DNA from: an uncultured Porphyromonadaceae bacterium
GTDB lineage: Bacteria; Bacteroidota; Bacteroidia; Bacteroidales; Muribaculaceae
Direction of reading: 5' to 3'
DNA: 9,751 bases
Assembly: GCA_937901905.1 (NCBI GenBank)
Contig: CALDIF010000037.1
Span: 1-9,751 of the forward strand
Shown: positions 7,030 through 9,751 of the stretch, one piece after another
Position numbering within the stretch: position 1 is the first letter of the stretch
How the letters are laid out: every line of letters begins with the position of its first letter
The notes under the pieces: generated by a model
Seen by the model: the letters and a program-made list of their open reading frames with translations, nothing else
What the model was told of the DNA's origin: nothing
Databases searched by the model: none
Program-made: the position numbers and the translations under genes

Positions 7030-7062
7030 TTTGGTGGTTGGAACTTATTTGTTGTACCTTTG
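7030..7062 (+). promoter_or_regulatory. Promoter of the three-hairpin RNA
   Basis: TTTG (7030-7033), a 21-nt spacer and a perfect -7 box TACCTTTG (7055-7062) predict transcription from about 7069, 7 nt before the first hairpin. Confidence 0.65.
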
Positions 7063-7068
7063 CACTAT

Positions 7069-7161
7069 TCTTGATGGCGGTGCTTTCGCTCTGCCTGACT
7101 ATACGGATGTGGCTTTCGCTCATCGATCCATTTACAGGTGTGCTATCGCTCACCTTTTTTT
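7069..7161 (+). ncRNA. Structured small RNA with three 30-nt-period hairpins, candidate RNA antitoxin
   Basis: Three hairpins have apical loops starting at 7084, 7114 and 7144, exactly 30 nt apart. Each has a loop TTTC (TATC in the third) closed by GC/GC, then an unpaired T on each side, then a lower stem that differs between copies. The stems are GGCGG with CTGCC (7076-7080/7091-7095), GATG with CATC (7106-7109/7121-7124, with one extra G in the internal loop) and GGTG with CACC (7137-7140/7151-7154). Pairing is conserved while sequence changes, supporting RNA function. Hairpin 3 is followed by seven T's (7155-7161) and so acts as the terminator; the RNA would be about 93 nt. It lies downstream of the Abi/HEPN gene on the same strand, with its own promoter. 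Tandem repeats next to an RNase toxin recall type III toxin-antitoxin RNAs, although those usually precede the toxin. Transcript ends are predicted, not measured. Confidence 0.68.
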
Positions 7162-7168
7162 GTTGCCG

Positions 7169-8731
7169 TCACCTCTCGAAAATCCAGTAACGCTCACGGT
7201 CAAGATAAGTGGTGCTGACGTAGAACGGCACAATGGGCGTGACGAGTTTGCCCATATCGAGGCGTTCACGAGGGGCGGTTTTGTAGGTGGCGAAAGCGAT
7301 GCCGTAGAGCAAACGTACTTTGCGAGGCTTGTAGGACTGGTTCTCCTGCTTCAATTCGAGATTAATCCTCGTCTTGCCGTAGGCGACGTAAGGGCGACCC
7401 GTTTCTTCATCGAGCGCTTCCTTGACGAAGAACCGCGCCGCGGTCTGCCAGCCGTCAAGTTCCTCAAGGTCAATCAGCGGATGCTCCACCGCCATTTTGC
7501 CAATCGACACCCTACCGTAAGCGTCAATCCTGATGGTGTTGCCGTCGCCGAGCACGTTCCAGCCCTTGCGGATGTCGCCGTGTCCTTTGGCGCCCTCTTG
7601 CGAGATGGTGCGGTTACGCTTGCGTGTGTATCGGAAAAGGTAAGGGACATAGCCCTTTTCTTTGAGATACTGCGCACCTCGCAGTTTCAGTGCGTCCTTG
7701 CCGAGGTTGATTTCAATGGCGAGTGGGTACAGCGGTTGTTGGGAGGTGGCACTGCCGGTGCCGAACACCGCCTGGCGCAGTGCGTCGAGTTGCCTGACGT
7801 GCTGCGCGGTCATCACCCCCGCGCCATACTGCGAGGCTGCCGTGAGGTAGAACTGCTGCAATTCTATCTCGCGCTCGCCGGTGGCGAGGTTGTAGCCGAA
7901 CAGCATAATGCCGACTTTGTCGGTGGCGATGTGGAACACCTGCGCCCCGTCAACGACGGTTCCGGCATTGCGCACGGTGCGCATCTGCGACTGCAAGGCG
8001 GTGATGTCGGTCTTCGCCGTGTTGAGCGACTGCACCTGCGCGGCGGTCATCGCCCCTGCCTGCGTGGCGGTGGCACCATTGATAGTGCAGCCCGCCCCCA
8101 GCACGAAGTCCTCGCCGGTGCGCACATCGTGCTTGGTGAGCGAGAGCAGGATTTTGGTGGCGTGGCCGTTTCCCTGGCTGATGCCGGTAACGACATAGCC
8201 GGCCGACTGAATGATGAAAATCTGATTGGTATGCTGTTGGGCGGTGGACTGCAAGGCGGAGATAGCCGAGCGCACCTGCGGCATGGCGGTTTGCAGAGCC
8301 ATCAGGGTCTGCACATGGCTCGCGGTCATCACGCCGGCTTGTGTGTCGGTCGCCCCGTAGAGCGGTACTGACGAGGTGAATGTCGCGCCATTGCGCAGAC
8401 TTCTTCCTCGCAGGGTGAGGAACATGTGCTCCATATCGACCATGCCGGTAGCGTGGGCGACATCGTAAACGACGGTGTACTGCGAGAGCAGGTTTTTCCA
8501 GTCGTCGAGCACCTGCCGTTCGGCATCGGTAGAGGCGTTGGCGAGCAAATCGAGAATGTCCTGCAAGAGTTTCCCGACTGTTTGACAAAGATTTGCCTTT
8601 CGCACACCGCTGCTTCGCCGCGACTTATGCTGCAAACTTTGTCGAGCTGAAGGTTCGGGCGAGATACTTTCTTTCTCTGTCTCGACACGGAAAGCCGAAA
8701 CGAGTGCGGATAGTTGGTTGGTATCAATCAT
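7169..8731 (-). CDS. Phage tail-fibre-like protein
   Basis: A 520-residue protein starting at an ATG about 22 nt after the predicted transcription start. Three short repeats of the form AGVMTAxxVxxL occur at residues 132-145, 225-237 and 304-317, each followed by a predicted helical stretch. Repeats of this type ('AGVMTA / AGLMSA ... L') are familiar in tail fibres and other receptor-binding virion proteins. The C-terminal part (about 335-520) is strand-rich with many Tyr, Arg and Trp residues. Residues 1-26 and from 51 onward read as a continuous domain, but residues 27-50 look inserted: they coincide with an inverted-repeat element at 8584-8643. The gene is convergent with the small RNA, its stop lying 8 nt beyond the RNA's T-run. 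It may instead be another virion or baseplate protein. Confidence 0.65.
   Translation of the reverse strand: MIDTNQLSALVSAFRVETEKESISPEPSARQSLQHKSRRSSGVRKANLCQTVGKLLQDILDLLANASTDAERQVLDDWKNLLSQYTVVYDVAHATGMVDMEHMFLTLRGRSLRNGATFTSSVPLYGATDTQAGVMTASHVQTLMALQTAMPQVRSAISALQSTAQQHTNQIFIIQSAGYVVTGISQGNGHATKILLSLTKHDVRTGEDFVLGAGCTINGATATQAGAMTAAQVQSLNTAKTDITALQSQMRTVRNAGTVVDGAQVFHIATDKVGIMLFGYNLATGEREIELQQFYLTAASQYGAGVMTAQHVRQLDALRQAVFGTGSATSQQPLYPLAIEINLGKDALKLRGAQYLKEKGYVPYLFRYTRKRNRTISQEGAKGHGDIRKGWNVLGDGNTIRIDAYGRVSIGKMAVEHPLIDLEELDGWQTAARFFVKEALDEETGRPYVAYGKTRINLELKQENQSYKPRKVRLLYGIAFATYKTAPRERLDMGKLVTPIVPFYVSTTYLDRERYWIFER
8584..8643. repeat. 60-bp inverted-repeat element inserted in frame in the tail-fibre-like gene
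   Basis: GACAAAGATTTGC (8584-8596) and GCAAACTTTGTC (8632-8643) are inverted copies matching over 12 positions with a single-base indel. They enclose a GC-rich 35-bp centre (8597-8631). In the protein this falls within residues 27-50, a basic, Ser/Arg-rich segment that interrupts the otherwise continuous reading ISPE...TVGKLLQDILDLL. If residues 27-50 are the insertion, it is 72 nt, a multiple of three. It resembles small palindromic elements that insert without breaking genes. Confidence 0.5.
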
Positions 8732-8734
8732 AAG

Positions 8735-8796
8735 AATGTAGTTTTGCGATTTCTCGATGCAAAACTACATTGATTGAGCGGTTGAGCAAAAGACAC
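8735..8796 (-). promoter_or_regulatory. Promoter of the tail-fibre-like gene with 13-bp inverted repeat
   Basis: On the minus strand the -33 TTTG (plus 8787-8790), a 19-nt spacer and the -7 box TAGTTTTG (plus 8760-8767) predict a start near 8753. A perfect 13-bp inverted repeat, AATGTAGTTTTGC (8735-8747) and GCAAAACTACATT (8759-8771), has the -7 box in one arm and the start in its 11-nt spacer, so it is likely an operator rather than an RNA hairpin. The half-site GCGGTTG (8778-8784) lies in the -33/-7 spacer. Confidence 0.75.
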
Positions 8797-8824
8797 AAAA
8801 AAAGCCCGCCAAAAAATGGTGAGC
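8797..8824 (-). terminator. Intrinsic terminator of the secreted-protein gene
   Basis: In minus-strand RNA, GCUCACC (plus 8818-8824) pairs with GGCGGGC (plus 8804-8810). This gives six pairs, one of them G-U, and one mismatch, followed by seven U's (plus 8797-8803). It begins 24 nt after the stop of the gene at 8848-9426 and abuts the next promoter's -33 element directly. Confidence 0.8.
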
Positions 8825-8847
8825 CTATATATGCATAAAGATATTAC

Positions 8848-9426
8848 TTACAAATCATCTATTGCCGCATCTTGTGCAAGTCCGCCGTTAATACCGTCAA
8901 CATAGCCTAATAGTACAAAACATTTCATCACACTTTCGTGTGAAATTGTTAAGACAATTCTTCCTTTCGGAGTTTCAAATATTGTCTTATATGTACATTC
9001 ATCAAATTTCAATTTATATAGCTTGTCGCTATCAGTTCTTGGTTTGACTCGTGATTGGAATTCTTCAACAACTTCGGATGGTTTTCCATATTTTTTTGTT
9101 AGCCTTTCTTTTAGTTTTAGGTAATTAGATTCTAACAATCCCCACTGGTCCAAATCGGGGAACATAACACCAGCCATATAGACCAAATCTTTTTGATCTA
9201 AAGTTGATGCTAAAACATAGCAATCTTTATATCCTGCAAAATCTCCTTTCAATATAGCTTGCCCATTTTGTGAGCTTATTTTTGTAAACCCTTTTTGTGT
9301 AAGCTGTGTTGTAAATTGACGAAGTGTTCCGTCAATGGGAACGCCCTTAAAAGTAAGATGCTCGCTTTGCGCAAACATCGTTAATGGTAACAATAACGTT
9401 ATGAGAAATAATAATTTAGCTTTCAT
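8848..9426 (-). CDS. Secreted (periplasmic) hypothetical protein
   Basis: A 192-residue protein with a clear signal peptide (MKAKLLFLITLLLPLTMFAQ, likely cut around residue 19) and no lipobox cysteine, so probably periplasmic. The mature part opens with LTFKGVPIDGTLRQFTTQL and contains KLKERLTKKYGKPSEVVEEF near residues 105-124. This pattern is common in uncharacterised Bacteroidales exported proteins; I know of no assigned function. It has its own promoter (-7 box 9457-9464) and its own terminator (8797-8824), so it is a single-gene unit lying between two phage-type genes. It looks visibly more AT-rich than those neighbours, suggesting separate origin. Confidence 0.8.
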   Translation of the reverse strand: MKAKLLFLITLLLPLTMFAQSEHLTFKGVPIDGTLRQFTTQLTQKGFTKISSQNGQAILKGDFAGYKDCYVLASTLDQKDLVYMAGVMFPDLDQWGLLESNYLKLKERLTKKYGKPSEVVEEFQSRVKPRTDSDKLYKLKFDECTYKTIFETPKGRIVLTISHESVMKCFVLLGYVDGINGGLAQDAAIDDL

Positions 9427-9456
9427 ATTATTGAGAAATGATTAATTCTGGATATG

Positions 9457-9464
9457 CAAAGATA
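9457..9464 (-). promoter_or_regulatory. -7 box of the secreted-protein gene
   Basis: Minus-strand TATCTTTG fits TAnnTTTG, predicting a start near 9450 and a leader of about 24 nt before the ATG at 9426. The -33 position falls near the end of the upstream gene and shows no TTTG. Confidence 0.6.
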
Positions 9465-9472
9465 AGCCAAAT

Positions 9473-9751
9473 TTATGACATGGAGCCATTTCGACCGAAA
9501 TTTTTATCGAGGGCGTTGGAAATTATTCCAGTGAAACTGCGCCCAATATTATCCTCAAAAAATTCTTTCGTGCGCATCACCGAGGCATAATACTTTCGTG
9601 AGAACCACTTGCGGCGTTTGCGCTTTTCGGCACGGCCGATGTCGCCGGAGTTGCCACGTGGCGTTTCACGACCTGTGCCGTAATCTTGCCACAAGCCGTA
9701 TTGCATAATCTGCTCACGCTCGGCAATGCTCAAGCAAGCTTGGCATTGCGC
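9473..9751 (-). CDS. Phage virion-type protein, C-terminal fragment (runs off right edge)
   Basis: The reading frame is open from the right edge to a TAA at 9473-9475, giving about 92 visible residues. A TTG at 9733 could be read as a start, but the frame continues upstream of it without a stop, so I treat the gene as partial. The fragment contains MQYGLWQDYGTGRETPRGNSGDIGRA, then a basic KRKRRKWFSRKYYASVMRTKEFF segment and a SFTGIISNALD end. From memory this matches a conserved protein of Bacteroidales prophages encoded among head-tail joining genes. It is the most upstream visible member of the minus-strand phage series. Confidence 0.55.
   Translation of the reverse strand, partial: AQCQACLSIAEREQIMQYGLWQDYGTGRETPRGNSGDIGRAEKRKRRKWFSRKYYASVMRTKEFFEDNIGRSFTGIISNALDKNFGRNGSMS

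Noticed and set aside
7076..7151. Three repeats considered as a CRISPR array
   Set aside because: The conserved part is only about 10-11 nt, the repeats differ systematically in paired stem positions, the linkers are 10-12 nt, and no cas genes are present.
6935..7153. Minus-strand 72-codon frame with a GTG start just after the tail-fibre-like stop
   Set aside because: It is fully antisense to the hairpin RNA, its Ser-rich repeats simply mirror the RNA repeats, and no family is recognisable.
7031..8371. Long plus-strand open frame (446 codons) opposite the tail-fibre-like gene
   Set aside because: Its start lies upstream of the predicted transcription start of the RNA and the RNA's terminator (7137-7161) lies inside it. 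The frame is a by-product of the GC-rich minus-strand gene, which has a promoter and phage-type repeats.

Overview
The window looks like a chromosomal stretch from a Bacteroidales bacterium (Bacteroides, Prevotella or Muribaculaceae type; genus not resolved). Nearly every gene is preceded by the Bacteroidetes promoter -7 box TAnnTTTG, sometimes with a -33 TTTG/TTTA 19-21 nt upstream. A Bacteroidetes-type outer-membrane beta-barrel receptor is present, and Shine-Dalgarno sequences are not evident.

Layout, right to left along the minus strand, which carries a broken-up set of tailed-phage structural genes: a partial phage virion-type gene at the right edge (9473 to the edge); an AT-rich gene for a secreted protein (8848-9426) with its own terminator; a tail-fibre-like gene (7169-8731); an N-terminally truncated and frameshifted tape-measure gene (1296-2734); and the first 24 codons of a phage-type gene at the left edge (1-73). 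Between these sit three modules without phage character. (1) A divergent pair at 2853-6107: a TonB-dependent-receptor-like outer-membrane protein (minus) and a PAS-like/LuxR regulator (plus), sharing a control region with two copies of one palindrome. (2) An Abi-family HEPN gene (6171-6860, plus) followed by a probable structured small RNA (7069-7161, plus). (3) A three-gene TerB-like operon (134-1154, minus).

The phage-type genes carry their own promoters. Two of these promoters directly abut the terminator of the preceding non-phage gene and share an extended 12-bp -33 element. Two have strong inverted repeats around the -7 box or transcription start.

The most interesting signal is the RNA downstream of the Abi gene. 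Three hairpins lie on an exact 30-nt period. They share the apical core U-GC-UUUC-GC-U (the third loop is UAUC) but have three different base-paired lower stems, and the last hairpin is followed by seven T's and so doubles as a terminator. With the neighbouring HEPN RNase-like protein this suggests an RNA-antitoxin system: HEPN toxin plus repeat-hairpin RNA. Other notable signals are a 60-bp inverted-repeat element apparently inserted in frame in the tail-fibre gene, and the paired operators of the LuxR/receptor module.
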